Of a DNA stretch of 64,000 nt, positions 27,419 to 36,455 are shown in pieces. Source of the stretch: Microbacterium sp. No. 7 (GTDB lineage: Bacteria > Actinomycetota > Actinomycetes > Actinomycetales > Microbacteriaceae). Numbering within the stretch: position 1 is the first letter of the stretch; each line of letters starts with the position of its first letter. The DNA is taken from assembly GCF_001314225.1 (NCBI RefSeq), contig NZ_CP012697.1, positions 1,798,001-1,862,000 on the forward strand, in the 5' to 3' direction. Under the pieces are notes generated by a model. It did no database searches. It saw only the letters and a list, made by a program, of their open reading frames with translations, and was not told the origin of the DNA. Made by a program: the position numbers and the translations under genes.

Positions 27419-28525
27419 ATGGGCGTCCGTGACCTGGACGAGTACCCCTGGGACGCCGTCGCACCCTACGCGGAGCGTGCGCGAGCCCACCCCGGAGGAC
27501 TGGTCGACCTGTCGATCGGGTCGCCGGTCGACGAGACCCCCGAGGTCGTGCGCCGCGCGCTGACCGCGGCGACCGACGCCCACGCCTATCCGCAGACCGT
27601 CGGCACGCCCGAGCTCCGCGAGGCGATCGTCGACTGGTTCGCGCGCCGCCGGGCGGTGCCCGGGCTGACCCCGGCGCACGTGCTGCCGACGATCGGCTCC
27701 AAGGAGCTCGTCGCGCTGCTGCCCCTGCTGCTCGGCATCGGTGCGGGCGACGTCGTCGTGCATCCCCGTGCCGCGTATCCCACCTACGAGGCCGGCGCGA
27801 AGCTCGTGGGCGCGACGCCCGTCGCGGCCGACGACCCGGCCGAGTGGCCGGCCGGCACGCGGCTCGTCTGGCTCAACTCGCCGGGCAACCCCGACGGCCG
27901 CGTGCTCGACGTCGACGCGCTGCGCGCCGCCGTCGAGCGGGCCCGCGAGCTGGGCGCGGTCGTGGCGTCGGACGAGTGCTACGCGGAGCTCGGCTGGGAC
28001 GGCCCGTGGCGGACGGCGCCCGTGCCGAGCGTGCTCGACCCGCGCGTGGCCGGCGGCGACGTCGGCGGCCTGCTGTCGGTCTACTCCCTCTCGAAGCAGT
28101 CGAATCTCGCCGGCTATCGCGCGGCGTTCGTCGCGGGCGATCCCGGGCTCGTCGCCGGGCTGCTCACCGCGCGCAAGCATCTGGGCCTCATGCTCCCCGC
28201 GCCGGTGCAGGCGGCGATGGCGGTCGCCCTGCGCGACGACGCCCACGTGGCGCAGCAGAAGGAGACCTACCGCGCGCGGCGCGACGCGCTGCGTCCCGCC
28301 CTGGAGGGCGCCGGGTTCCGCATCGACGCCTCCGAGGCGGGGCTGTACCTGTGGGCGACGCAGGGCGTCGACGCGTGGGAGTCGATGGGCCGGCTCGCCG
28401 ACATCGGCATCCTCGCCGGACCGGGTCACTTCTACGGGTCGCACTTCCCGCAGCACGTGCGCTTCTCGCTCACCGCGACCGACGAGCGCATCGCCGAAGC
28501 GGCCGCTCGCCTGGCCGCTTCGTAG
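27419..28525 (+). CDS. dapC: Succinyldiaminopimelate transaminase
   Basis: A 368-residue PLP aminotransferase of fold type I that makes N-succinyl-LL-diaminopimelate in lysine and peptidoglycan synthesis. The PLP lysine is in SVYSLSKQSNLAGYR (about residue 225-240); the aspartate/asparagine PLP-contact residues are in WLNSPGNPDG and VASDECYAELGW. Its place after fdxA and the presence of dapD and dapE a few kilobases downstream fit the succinylase branch. A 7-bp hairpin at 28527-28543 follows the stop. Confidence 0.93.
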   Translation: MGVRDLDEYPWDAVAPYAERARAHPGGLVDLSIGSPVDETPEVVRRALTAATDAHAYPQTVGTPELREAIVDWFARRRAVPGLTPAHVLPTIGSKELVALLPLLLGIGAGDVVVHPRAAYPTYEAGAKLVGATPVAADDPAEWPAGTRLVWLNSPGNPDGRVLDVDALRAAVERARELGAVVASDECYAELGWDGPWRTAPVPSVLDPRVAGGDVGGLLSVYSLSKQSNLAGYRAAFVAGDPGLVAGLLTARKHLGLMLPAPVQAAMAVALRDDAHVAQQKETYRARRDALRPALEGAGFRIDASEAGLYLWATQGVDAWESMGRLADIGILAGPGHFYGSHFPQHVRFSLTATDERIAEAAARLAAS

Positions 28526-28526
28526 A

Positions 28527-28543
28527 CGATCGCCTAGCGATCG
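28527..28543 (+). terminator. Small hairpin after dapC
   Basis: CGATCGC / GCGATCG with a 3-nt loop, starting 2 bp after the dapC stop. Weak terminator candidate; no T-run. Confidence 0.4.
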
Positions 28544-28619
28544 CACGATCCTTTGTCGGCTGTCGGAGTATGCCCCGGTGGCGGATAGGCTGTACACACC
28601 CGCACTGCAAGGAGGCTTC

Positions 28620-29915
28620 GTGAGCGACACGCCCACCCCCGAACTGGCGAGCGTCACCGTCGGCGACCGTACGGCGCAGCTGCCCATCCTGAAGGGGAGC
28701 GACGGTGTGCCCAGCGTCGACTTCTCGACGTTCACCAAGCAGACCGGGCATACGGCGCTCGACTACGGGTTCGTGAACACGGCGTCCACCAAGTCGTCGG
28801 TCACCTACATCGACGGCGACGCGGGCATCCTGCGCTATCGCGGCTATCCGATCGAGCAGCTCGCGCGCAACTCGACGTACCTCGAGGTCGCCTGGCTGCT
28901 GCTCTACGGCGAGCTGCCGTCGGCCACCGAGCTGGCGGACTTCGACGAGCGGATCCGCCGCCACACGCTGCTGCACGAAGACCTCAAGCGCTTCTTCTCC
29001 GCGCTGCCGCACACGGCCCACCCCATGTCGGTGCTGTCGTCGGCGACGGCCGCACTGTCGACCTACTACGAGGGCCAGTCCGACCCCGACAACCCCGAGC
29101 ACGTCGAGCTGAACACGATCCGACTGCTCGCCAAGCTGCCGGTCATCGCCGCCTACGCGCACAAGCGCAGCGTCGGACAGGCCTTCCTGTACCCCGACAA
29201 CTCGCTGAGCTTCGTCGACAACTTCCTCAAGCTCAACTTCGGCGTGCTGAGCGAGATCTACCAGATCAACCCCGTGATGTCGCGGGCGCTGGAGCGCCTG
29301 CTGATCCTGCACGAGGACCACGAGCAGAACGCCTCCACCTCGACCGTGCGCCTGGTCGGGTCGACGGGCGCCAACCAGTTCTCGTCGATCTCGGCGGGCA
29401 TCAACGCGCTCTACGGCCCGCTGCACGGCGGCGCGAACGAGGCGGTGCTCGACATGCTCGCGCGCATCCGCGACTCGGGCGAGAGCGTCGAGCGCTTCGT
29501 CGAGCGGGTCAAGAACAAGGAGGACGGCGTCAAGCTCATGGGCTTCGGCCACCGGGTGTACAAGAACTACGACCCGCGCGCCAAGCTCGTCAAGGAGTCG
29601 GCCGACGAGGTGCTCTCCGAGCTCGGCGTGCACGACCCGCTGCTCGACCTCGCCAAGCAGCTCGAGGAGATCGCGCTCAACGACGACTACTTCAAGGAGC
29701 GCCGTCTCTACCCGAACGTCGACTTCTACACGGGCGTCATCTACAAGGCGATGGGCTTCCCCACGCGCATGTTCACGGTGCTCTTCGCGATCGGCCGGCT
29801 GCCCGGCTGGCTCGCGCACTGGCGCGAGATGCAGCTCGACCCGCAGACGAAGATCGGCCGCCCCCAGCAGCTGTACACGGGCGCCCCGGCACGGGACTAC
29901 CCCGGCGCCGTCTGA
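28620..29915 (+). CDS. gltA: Citrate synthase
   Basis: A 431-residue type II citrate synthase that condenses oxaloacetate and acetyl-CoA at entry to the TCA cycle. Visible family motifs include the catalytic histidine region GPLHGGANEAVL, GFGHRVYKNYDPRA and the late aspartate in NVDFYTGVIYKAMGFP. GTG 28620 has GGAGG four bases upstream. A TAGGCT box at 28586-28591 is a likely -10 element. The gene stands alone, followed by a VapBC pair. Confidence 0.96.
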   Translation: MSDTPTPELASVTVGDRTAQLPILKGSDGVPSVDFSTFTKQTGHTALDYGFVNTASTKSSVTYIDGDAGILRYRGYPIEQLARNSTYLEVAWLLLYGELPSATELADFDERIRRHTLLHEDLKRFFSALPHTAHPMSVLSSATAALSTYYEGQSDPDNPEHVELNTIRLLAKLPVIAAYAHKRSVGQAFLYPDNSLSFVDNFLKLNFGVLSEIYQINPVMSRALERLLILHEDHEQNASTSTVRLVGSTGANQFSSISAGINALYGPLHGGANEAVLDMLARIRDSGESVERFVERVKNKEDGVKLMGFGHRVYKNYDPRAKLVKESADEVLSELGVHDPLLDLAKQLEEIALNDDYFKERRLYPNVDFYTGVIYKAMGFPTRMFTVLFAIGRLPGWLAHWREMQLDPQTKIGRPQQLYTGAPARDYPGAV

Positions 29916-29936
29916 GACGCGCGCACGGGCGGGTGG

Positions 29937-29942
29937 TACACT
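29937..29942 (+). promoter_or_regulatory. -10 box of the VapBC operon (leaderless)
   Basis: TACACT ends 6 nt before the antitoxin ATG at 29949. Confidence 0.5.
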
Positions 29943-29948
29943 CGCCGC

Positions 29949-30212
29949 ATGACAACGGTACACCCTCGTATCCAGGTGACGCCGGACGAAGAGCTGCTGG
30001 CGGCGCTGGAGCGCGCTGCCGTGCGCTGGCCGGGCGTGTCGCGCAGCGAGCTGGTGCGCAGGCTCGCTCTCGCGGGCGACCGCTCGGGGCTGGAGGAGCG
30101 CGCGCGCCGCACCCTCGAGCGCCGAGCCGCGCTGCAGAGGCTGCGCGCGCTCGGCGCAGATCTCCACGAACCGGACGAGCGCGAACGCCTCCGTGAGGAG
30201 TGGCGTCGATGA
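29949..30212 (+). CDS. Antitoxin of a VapBC-type pair (ribbon-helix-helix)
   Basis: An 87-residue protein with an N-terminal RHH-like segment (PRIQVTPDEELLAALERAA, SRSELVRRLALAG) that would dimerise on the operator DNA, and a charged helical C-terminus (LEERARRTLERRAALQRLRAL...REEWRR) that could wrap the toxin. Its stop overlaps the ATG of the PIN-domain gene (ATGA), the normal toxin-antitoxin layout. The TACACT -10 box 6 nt before the ATG suggests a leaderless, autoregulated promoter. Confidence 0.82.
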   Translation: MTTVHPRIQVTPDEELLAALERAAVRWPGVSRSELVRRLALAGDRSGLEERARRTLERRAALQRLRALGADLHEPDERERLREEWRR

Positions 30213-30583
30213 TCCTGGACGCGAGCGTGCTGATCGCCCTCCGCTCGCCGCAGGACGTTCATGCCGAGCGCGCCGCCGCACTGGTGCTCGACGCCGACCG
30301 GCTCATCGTCCATCCGGTGACGCTCGCCGAGTGTCTCGTCCGGCCGGCGCGGGCCGGACGAGCCGGGCAGGTGCGACAGGCGCTGCTCGACGGGCTCGGC
30401 ATCCGGCTCTGGAGCCCCGACGACGACGAGCCGGAGCGCGTCGCGCTTCTGCGCGCCCAGAGCGGCGTCGCCCTGCCGGACTGCTATCCTCTCGCCCTCG
30501 CCGAGCAGACCGGCCGACCGCTCGCGACGTACGACGATGCACTGCGCGACGCGGCGCGGGCGCGCGGAGTCGGCGTGGCCTGA
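30209..30583 (+). CDS. PIN-domain ribonuclease toxin (VapC type)
   Basis: A 124-residue PIN domain. The acidic residues expected for Mg-dependent RNA cleavage are present: MILDASVLIAL (Asp4), LAECLVRP (Glu), LPDCYPLALAEQ (Asp) and ATYDDAL (Asp). VapC toxins cut tRNA or rRNA to arrest growth and are blocked by the partner encoded upstream. ATG 30209 overlaps the antitoxin stop; GTG 30200 is a less likely alternative. Convergent with PPK2 at 30606. Confidence 0.85.
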   Translation: MILDASVLIALRSPQDVHAERAAALVLDADRLIVHPVTLAECLVRPARAGRAGQVRQALLDGLGIRLWSPDDDEPERVALLRAQSGVALPDCYPLALAEQTGRPLATYDDALRDAARARGVGVA

Positions 30584-30605
30584 TCCGCGACCGCGCGGGG
30601 GAGGA

Positions 30606-31421
30606 TCAGCCCTTGCGGTGCGCGTGGGCGATGAGCTCGGCCGCGTAGTCGGGCACGTAGTTCTGCTGCTCGCGCGGCGGGCGCTCGTAGCCGCCCGACG
30701 CGGGACGCTCGGGGATCGCGATCGCGGGTCGCTCGACCTGGTGGTACGGGACCTGCGAGAGCAGGTGCGCCATCATGTTGACGCGCCCGCGCCGCTTGTC
30801 CTCGTTGTCGACCTCGAACCAGCGCGCCTCGGGGATGTCGGTGTGCACGAACATCGTGTCCTTCGCCCGCGAGTAGTCCTCCCACTTCGTGATCGACAGC
30901 ACGTCGTTGGGGGAGAGCTTCCAGCGCCGCATGGGGTCGTCGTTGCGCGAGCGGAAGCGCTTCTCCTGCTCGACGTCGGAGACGCTGAACCAGTACTTGA
31001 GCAGCAGGATGCCGTCCTCGACGAGCATGCGCTCGAAGATCGGCGCCTGGTGCAGGAAGCGGTGGTACTCGGCGTTGCTGCAGTACCCCATGACGTGCTC
31101 GACGCCCGCGCGGTTGTACCACGACCGGTCCATCAGCACGATCTCGCCCGCCGCCGGCAGGTGCGGGATGTAGCGCTGGAAGTACCACTGCGTCTTCTCG
31201 CGCTCGGTGGGGGTGGGGAGCGCCACGATGCGCGTCACGCGGGGGTTGAGGTACTCCGACACACGCTTGATCGTCGAGCCCTTGCCCGCGGCGTCACGGC
31301 CCTCGAAGATCACCACGATGCGGGCGCCCGAGGACTGCACCCACGCCTGCATGTCGACGAGTCGCGCCTGCAGGGCGGCGAGCTCCGTCTCGTACAGCTT
31401 CTTCGGCATACGTTGCGTCAT
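30606..31421 (-). CDS. ppk2: Polyphosphate kinase 2 family protein
   Basis: A 271-residue PPK2 enzyme, which uses polyphosphate to phosphorylate nucleoside mono- or diphosphates (or the reverse). The P-loop-like FEGRDAAGKGSTIKR (Walker A), LMDRSWYNRAGVEHVMG (Walker B, Asp) and the lid region KYWFSVSDVEQEKRFRSR...DDPMRRWKLSP are the family signature. One-domain length is normal. Leaderless start: TAGGCT (31433-31428) ends 6 nt before the ATG at 31421. Confidence 0.94.
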   Translation of the reverse strand: MTQRMPKKLYETELAALQARLVDMQAWVQSSGARIVVIFEGRDAAGKGSTIKRVSEYLNPRVTRIVALPTPTEREKTQWYFQRYIPHLPAAGEIVLMDRSWYNRAGVEHVMGYCSNAEYHRFLHQAPIFERMLVEDGILLLKYWFSVSDVEQEKRFRSRNDDPMRRWKLSPNDVLSITKWEDYSRAKDTMFVHTDIPEARWFEVDNEDKRRGRVNMMAHLLSQVPYHQVERPAIAIPERPASGGYERPPREQQNYVPDYAAELIAHAHRKG

Positions 31422-31427
31422 GCGCCG

Positions 31428-31433
31428 AGCCTA
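31428..31433 (-). promoter_or_regulatory. -10 box of ppk2 (leaderless)
   Basis: TAGGCT on the minus strand, 6 nt before the ATG. Confidence 0.5.
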
Positions 31434-31482
31434 GCGGCGCACGACGCAACGTGATGATTCGATGACCGGAGAAAATACCGGG

Positions 31483-32427
31483 TCAGGCGTGCAGAGCCGC
31501 GTTGAGCGTGGTGCCGACGCCGTCGCGGCGCACGGCCTCGATCGCGCCCGTCAGCGAGTTGCGCCGGTACAGGATGCCCGACTCGCCCGACAGCTCCGAT
31601 CCCTTCACGACGGCACGCGAGCCGTCGTGGCGCAGCGGTCCGAAGGTGAGCTGGATCTTGGAGCCCGCGGTGACGTAGAGGCCGGCCTCGACGACGCAGT
31701 CGTCGCCGAGGGAGATGCCCACGCCCGCGTTGGCGCCCAGCAGGGTGCGCGCGCCGATCTCGATGCGGTGCGTGCCGCCGCCCGAGAGCGTGCCCATGAT
31801 CGAGGCGCCGCCGCCGATGTCGCTGCCGTCGCCGACGACGACGCCCTGCGAGATGCGGCCCTCGACCATCGAGGCGCCGAGCGTGCCGGCGTTGAAGTTC
31901 ACGAAACCCTCGTGCATGACCGTCGTGCCCGGCGACAGGTAGGCGCCGAGGCGCACCCGCGCGGCATCCGCGATGCGCACGCCGGGCGGCGTGACGTAGT
32001 CGAGCAACTGCGGGAACTTGTCGAGGCTGTGCACGTGGATGCCGGCGCGCGTGAGCTGCGGGCGGAGCCGCTGCGCGTCGTCGGGGTGCACGGGGCCGGC
32101 GTTGCTCCAGGCGACGATGGGCAGGTGGCCGAAGATGCCGTCGAGGTTGAGGTCGTTCGGGCGCACGAGGCGCGTGGAGAGCGCGTGCAGACGCAGATAG
32201 GCGTCGGTCGTGCCCGCCGGGGGCGCATCCAGGTCGATCTCGGCGGTCACGACGTCCACGGTGACGGCGCGGCGCTCGTCGGGGCCCGCCTGCGCCTCGA
32301 GCCCGCTCGTGTCGAGATCGCCGGGGACGCGGCCCAGAGCGGGCGCGGGGAACCAGGTGTCGAGAACGGTGCCATCGGCGCTGCGCGTCGCGAGCCCGGC
32401 GCCCCATACCCATCGTTGTTCGCTCAT
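31483..32427 (-). CDS. dapD: 2,3,4,5-tetrahydropyridine-2,6-dicarboxylate N-succinyltransferase
   Basis: A 314-residue actinobacterial-type DapD. An N-terminal alpha/beta domain is followed by a left-handed beta-helix of hexapeptide repeats ([65 protein letters not shown]). It succinylates tetrahydrodipicolinate with succinyl-CoA in the lysine/DAP pathway. It is divergent from dapE with only 36 bp between starts; a TAGCCT -10 box lies 6 nt before its ATG. Confidence 0.95.
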   Translation of the reverse strand: MSEQRWVWGAGLATRSADGTVLDTWFPAPALGRVPGDLDTSGLEAQAGPDERRAVTVDVVTAEIDLDAPPAGTTDAYLRLHALSTRLVRPNDLNLDGIFGHLPIVAWSNAGPVHPDDAQRLRPQLTRAGIHVHSLDKFPQLLDYVTPPGVRIADAARVRLGAYLSPGTTVMHEGFVNFNAGTLGASMVEGRISQGVVVGDGSDIGGGASIMGTLSGGGTHRIEIGARTLLGANAGVGISLGDDCVVEAGLYVTAGSKIQLTFGPLRHDGSRAVVKGSELSGESGILYRRNSLTGAIEAVRRDGVGTTLNAALHA

Positions 32428-32463
32428 CCGTCCAGGCTATCGCCCGCGGATAGACTCGGCAGC
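32428..32463. promoter_or_regulatory. Compact divergent dapD/dapE promoter region
   Basis: Two back-to-back leaderless promoters share 36 bp. TAGCCT (minus, 32439-32434) is 6 nt before the dapD ATG, and TAGACT (plus, 32451-32456) is 7 nt before the dapE ATG. The two polymerase footprints would overlap, so the genes may compete for transcription. Confidence 0.6.
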
Positions 32464-33540
32464 ATGCCCGGGCTGGATCTGACCGCATCTTCCGTCGACA
32501 TCACGCGCGCCATCTGCGACATCCCGAGCGTGTCGGGAGGCGAGACGGCGCTCGCCGATCTCATCTTCGAGGCCGTGAGCGCGTGCCCGCACCTCGACGT
32601 CCATCGCGACGGCGACACGATCGTGGCGCGCACGCAGCTGGGCCGCGCCCGCCGCGTGGCGATCGCGGGGCACATCGACACCGTGCCGATCAACGCGAAC
32701 CTGCCGACGCGCACGCTCGAGACCGACGGGGAGACCGTGCTGTGGGGCCGGGGCACCGTCGACATGAAGGCGGGCGTCGCGGTGCAGCTCAAGCTCGCCG
32801 CCGAGCTGACGGCGCCGCCCGTCGACATCACCTGGATGTGGTACGACCACGAGGAGGTCGCGGCCGAGCTGAACGGCCTCACCCGGCTCGCGCGCACCCG
32901 CCCCGATCTCTTCGCCGCCGACTTCGCGATCCTCGGCGAGCCGTCGGACGGCGAGGTCGAGGGCGGATGCAACGGCAACCTCCGCGTCGTCGCGCGCACC
33001 CACGGCGTGCGGGCGCACAGCGCCCGGGCGTGGATCGGCGAGAACGCCATCCACCGCGCGGCGCCGATCCTGCAGCGCCTCGCCGACTACACGCCGCGCG
33101 ACGTGGAGGTCGAGGGTCTCGTGTACCGCGAGGGGCTGAACGCCGTGCGCATCGGCGGGGGCATCGCGGGCAACGTCATCCCCGACCTGTGCGAGGTCGA
33201 GATCAACTACCGCTTCGCGCCGAGCCGCGACGTCGCCGAGGCCGAGGCGCACGTGCGCGACGTGCTCGCGGGCTTCGAGGTCGAGGTCGTCGACGCGGCG
33301 CCCGGCGCCCGGCCGGGGCTCGACGCGGCGCTCGCCCAGGAGTTCGTGGCCGCCGTCGGCGCGCGCCCGCGGCCCAAGTACGGCTGGACCGACGTCGCAC
33401 GGTTCTCGGCGATGGGCGTGCCGGCGGTCAACTACGGCCCGGGCGACCCGCACCTGGCCCACCACGACGAGGAGCGCGTGCCGGTGCGGCAGATCATCGA
33501 CGTCGAGCGCGGCCTGCGCACGTGGCTCACGGCATCCTGA
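32464..33540 (+). CDS. dapE: Succinyl-diaminopimelate desuccinylase
   Basis: A 358-residue M20-family zinc amidohydrolase that removes succinate from N-succinyl-LL-DAP. Metal-binding and catalytic motifs: GHIDTVP, GRGTVDMKAGVAV, YDHEEVA, GEPSDGEVEGGCNGN and the C-terminal LAHHDEERV. An internal dimerisation domain lies between (HGVRAHSARAWIGENAIHRA). The frame is open upstream, but ATG 32464 fits a TAGACT box 7 nt away. The GT-C gene begins inside its last codons. Confidence 0.95.
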   Translation: MPGLDLTASSVDITRAICDIPSVSGGETALADLIFEAVSACPHLDVHRDGDTIVARTQLGRARRVAIAGHIDTVPINANLPTRTLETDGETVLWGRGTVDMKAGVAVQLKLAAELTAPPVDITWMWYDHEEVAAELNGLTRLARTRPDLFAADFAILGEPSDGEVEGGCNGNLRVVARTHGVRAHSARAWIGENAIHRAAPILQRLADYTPRDVEVEGLVYREGLNAVRIGGGIAGNVIPDLCEVEINYRFAPSRDVAEAEAHVRDVLAGFEVEVVDAAPGARPGLDAALAQEFVAAVGARPRPKYGWTDVARFSAMGVPAVNYGPGDPHLAHHDEERVPVRQIIDVERGLRTWLTAS

Positions 33541-34730
33541 CCGGGTTCCGTGCGTGGCCCGCGTGGGCCCGGGTCGCCGCGATCTATCTCGCGGCACGCA
33601 TCGCGACGACGGCGATGCTGATCCTCGCCGCGTCGCTCGCGGGACCCGGCTCCCGGCACGGCGCGCACGCGACGCCCCTCGACCTCATGATGGGGTGGGA
33701 CGCGCAGTGGTACTGGCTCATCGCCGTCGAGGGGTATCCCGCCGAGCTGCCGCGCGACGAGACGGGGCTCGTGGCCACGAACCAGTGGGCGTTCATGCCG
33801 CTCTACCCGATGCTCGCGCGGCTTCTCTCGTCGTTCTCCGGCGACTATCGGGTGACGGCCGTCGCGGTGTCCGTCGTCGCGGGATACCTCGCGAGCCTCG
33901 TGCTGCATCGCCTGCTCCGCCGGCGCGTCGACGACGCCGCCGCGACGTGGGCGGTCGCGTTCTTCGCGGCCGGGCCGCTCGCCGCCCTGTTCCAGATGGG
34001 ATACGCCGAGGCGCTCTTCCTGCTCTGGCTGTTCCTCGCGCTCGACGTGCTCGTGCGGCGGCGGTTCGCGTGGCTGTACCTGCTGATCCCGCTGATGGGC
34101 TTCACCCGGCCCGGCGTGCTGGCGTTCTCGCTGCTGCTCGCGCTCTACGGCATCCAGCGCTGGCGGGACCGTCGTCGCGACCCCCTGCCGGTGGGACACG
34201 TCGTGCACATCGTCGCGACGGGGCTCTGGGCCGCCGTCGTGGGGTTCTCGTGGCAGGTGCTCGCGGGCGTCGTGACGGGCGACGCCGAGGCGTACCTGGA
34301 GACGGAGCTGTCGTGGCGGCGCACCTGGCTCGACGGCGACGACGGCGGGTTCGTGCCGTTCGAGGGCTTCGTCCAGGCCGCGGGCATCTGGTTCCCGTAC
34401 TGGGGCGTTCCGGTGTGGTTCGGGCTCGTCGCGCTCGTCGTGCTCGTGGCCTCCTTCGCCGCGCTGCTGCTGTTCGATCCGCACGTGCGGCGGCTCGGCA
34501 TCGAGATCCGGCTGTGGTCGGCGAGCTACGTCCTGTACCTGCTGGCCGTCTTCTTCCCGCAGTCGAGCATCTTCCGCCTGCTGCTCCCGCTCGCCCCGCT
34601 CGCGGGCGCCCTCGCGCTGGTCCCCGCGCGGCCGTGGCGGATCGGGGTGCTCGTGGCGGGTCTCGCGGGGCAGTGGCTGTGGATCCACCAGATGCTGGTG
34701 CTCGGCAACGCGTTCTATCAGGTGCCGTAG
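33522..34730 (+). CDS. Polytopic membrane protein, probable GT-C mannosyltransferase (PIG-V-like)
   Basis: A 402-residue membrane protein with about nine to ten transmembrane helices. The first outside loop has MGWDAQWYWLIAVEGYP, the acidic/aromatic motif of GT-C glycosyltransferases that use polyprenyl-phosphate sugars; later ATNQWAFMPLYPML is similar to PIG-V/GPI mannosyltransferase 2 relatives. The sugar and acceptor are unknown; actinobacterial lipoglycans are a guess. Start GTG 33522 lies inside dapE by 19 bp. I found no other in-frame start before the first helix, so this start is moderately sure. Confidence 0.75.
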   Translation: MAHGILTGFRAWPAWARVAAIYLAARIATTAMLILAASLAGPGSRHGAHATPLDLMMGWDAQWYWLIAVEGYPAELPRDETGLVATNQWAFMPLYPMLARLLSSFSGDYRVTAVAVSVVAGYLASLVLHRLLRRRVDDAAATWAVAFFAAGPLAALFQMGYAEALFLLWLFLALDVLVRRRFAWLYLLIPLMGFTRPGVLAFSLLLALYGIQRWRDRRRDPLPVGHVVHIVATGLWAAVVGFSWQVLAGVVTGDAEAYLETELSWRRTWLDGDDGGFVPFEGFVQAAGIWFPYWGVPVWFGLVALVVLVASFAALLLFDPHVRRLGIEIRLWSASYVLYLLAVFFPQSSIFRLLLPLAPLAGALALVPARPWRIGVLVAGLAGQWLWIHQMLVLGNAFYQVP

Positions 34731-34824
34731 GGGGCGTCGCCGTCCTCTCGGGCGAGCGGAAGCGACGATGTCGCGCGCGGCCCGGTAAACTCTCTGGGAG
34801 AGACCGATGGAAAGGGAGCCGCAA

Positions 34825-34998
34825 ATGGCAGCCATGAAGCCGCGAACCGGTGACGGACCGATGGAGGCCGTGAAGGAGGGGCGCCTCATCATCGTGCGTG
34901 TTCCCCTGGAAGGCGGAGGACGTCTGGTCGTGTCGGTGAACGACGACGAGGCCAAGGAACTCCACAGCGTGCTCGGTGAGGTCGTCGGCGCCGCCTGA
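34825..34998 (+). CDS. DUF3117 domain protein
   Basis: A 57-residue protein conserved in nearly all actinobacteria; function unknown. The core MKPRTGDGPMEAVKEGR and the C-terminal VSVNDDEAKELHSVLGEVV are characteristic. ATG 34825 is chosen for the GGGAG at about 34814-34818; an upstream ATG at 34807 lacks this support. A TAAACT box at 34786-34791 is a likely -10. A strong terminator follows, so this is a monocistronic unit. Confidence 0.93.
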   Translation: MAAMKPRTGDGPMEAVKEGRLIIVRVPLEGGGRLVVSVNDDEAKELHSVLGEVVGAA

Positions 34999-35010
34999 CA
35001 CCCCCGCACC

Positions 35011-35048
35011 AGCGGCCGGTCGCCTCGCGACCGGCCGCTTTCGCTTTC
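35011..35048 (+). terminator. Rho-independent terminator after the DUF3117 gene
   Basis: A perfect 13-bp stem, AGCGGCCGGTCGC / GCGACCGGCCGCT, loop CTC, followed by a T-rich tail (TTTCGCTTT). The best intrinsic terminator in the window. Confidence 0.92.
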
Positions 35049-35099
35049 CCGTGACGGGTCGCCCTTCTGCTGTCTGCGGCAGGGAAGGGCCGGCCGGCG

Positions 35100-36455
35100 T
35101 CAGGCGAACGCGAACACCGGCGGGAAGACCACCACGACGACGGCCGCCCACGCGAGGTACACCGGCACGTAGGACGTCTGCCACGACTCGAGCGCCGAGA
35201 ACCTCTCGCGGCCGCGCAGGAAGCCGAGCTGCAGCCAGCCCGCTCCCGCGAGATTGGCGAACAGCACGAGGTTCACGCCGAGCGACGCGAGCTTGTTGGC
35301 GCTCAGCCCGTACTCGCCGATGCGGCCGAGCATCGCGGCGAGCACGATGAGGTCGACGATGAGCGCCGCCGCGATCATCGCCAGCTGCGTGCCCTCGAAC
35401 CAGCCCGGGCGCGCGTCGGGGTCGCGCGCCGACATCGTGTACAGCAGGAGCGCGAGCGTCGCGACGAGCACGACGTCGAACACGATCAGCAGCTCGCGGC
35501 TGCCGTCGATGAGGTCGTTCTGCACGACCGCGGCGGCGACGAGCGCGAGCAGCACGATCGTGAACAGCGGCGTGAACAGGCGCGTGAGCACGGGGACGAT
35601 GTTCTCGATGACGCTCTGCTTCTCCTCGACGAGCCAGGCGCCGATGACGAACGCCGCGGCCGTGCCCGCGGGCGCGATCCACTCGACGGCCGGCTCGAGG
35701 GCCGAGACGCCGACGGTCGCGAACGCCCCGACCGCGATGGCCGTGAGCACGACGCCCCCGACGAGGATCAGGGCCACGTAGACGATCCACTCGCCCGTGA
35801 AGCGGATGAGGTTCATCCGCGCGGGCCCGCTGCGGGCGTCGCCGTCCGCGTACGCGAAGCCCACGGCCAGCCACAGGACGACCGCCGCGTGCGCGATCGC
35901 GAGCACGTGCGTCATGCCGAACGCGTCGAACGGATACCACGCGAGCAGCGCGCCGACCAGCACGAACGGGAGCAGCGTGCCGACCGTCGTCGTCGCGCGG
36001 GCGCCGCGGCGGATCAGGAGGTAGGCGGCCAGCGGAGCGAGGTAGAGCACCGGCAGCGCGGGCACCATGATCTCGGGCGTGTCCCACGGCGTCAGGCCGA
36101 ACAGCGTGGGCGCCGTGACCCACAGCGCCGCCGCGATCGCGGCGACGACGGCGACGGCGAGCGTGTGCCGCCGGGGCTGCGGCGTCGCCTCGTCGCCCGC
36201 GACCAGCTGCTTCCAGAGCCGGTCGGCGTGCTCGCGGCCGAACTCGCGCGAGAGGTCGTCGACGCGGCCCAGGCGGCGCACGGCGACGAGGAAGGCCTCG
36301 TCGTCGCTCAGCCCCGACTGCTCCAGTGCGTCGATCTGGTGCCGCAGGTGGTCTTCCAGCTCGTCGACGTCGTCGTGCGCGATCGAGCGCCCGCGGCTGA
36401 CGAACGACCGCCAGTGCGCGATGCGCTGCTCGGCCGGCGACGACGCGGCGCTCAT
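35100..36455 (-). CDS. Permease-prefix-domain membrane protein, PadR partner
   Basis: A 451-residue protein. The N-terminal soluble 'permease prefix domain 1' (about residues 8-80: DDVDELEDHLRHQIDALEQSGLSDDEAFLVAVRRLG) is followed by about 10 transmembrane helices grouped in pairs. Its start overlaps the end of the padR gene by 4 bp. PadR plus prefix-domain membrane protein is a frequent actinobacterial and firmicute pair, presumed to respond to membrane-active compounds. No FtsX domain is seen, unlike related ABC permeases, so the transport role is doubtful. Confidence 0.75.
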   Translation of the reverse strand: MSAASSPAEQRIAHWRSFVSRGRSIAHDDVDELEDHLRHQIDALEQSGLSDDEAFLVAVRRLGRVDDLSREFGREHADRLWKQLVAGDEATPQPRRHTLAVAVVAAIAAALWVTAPTLFGLTPWDTPEIMVPALPVLYLAPLAAYLLIRRGARATTTVGTLLPFVLVGALLAWYPFDAFGMTHVLAIAHAAVVLWLAVGFAYADGDARSGPARMNLIRFTGEWIVYVALILVGGVVLTAIAVGAFATVGVSALEPAVEWIAPAGTAAAFVIGAWLVEEKQSVIENIVPVLTRLFTPLFTIVLLALVAAAVVQNDLIDGSRELLIVFDVVLVATLALLLYTMSARDPDARPGWFEGTQLAMIAAALIVDLIVLAAMLGRIGEYGLSANKLASLGVNLVLFANLAGAGWLQLGFLRGRERFSALESWQTSYVPVYLAWAAVVVVVFPPVFAFA

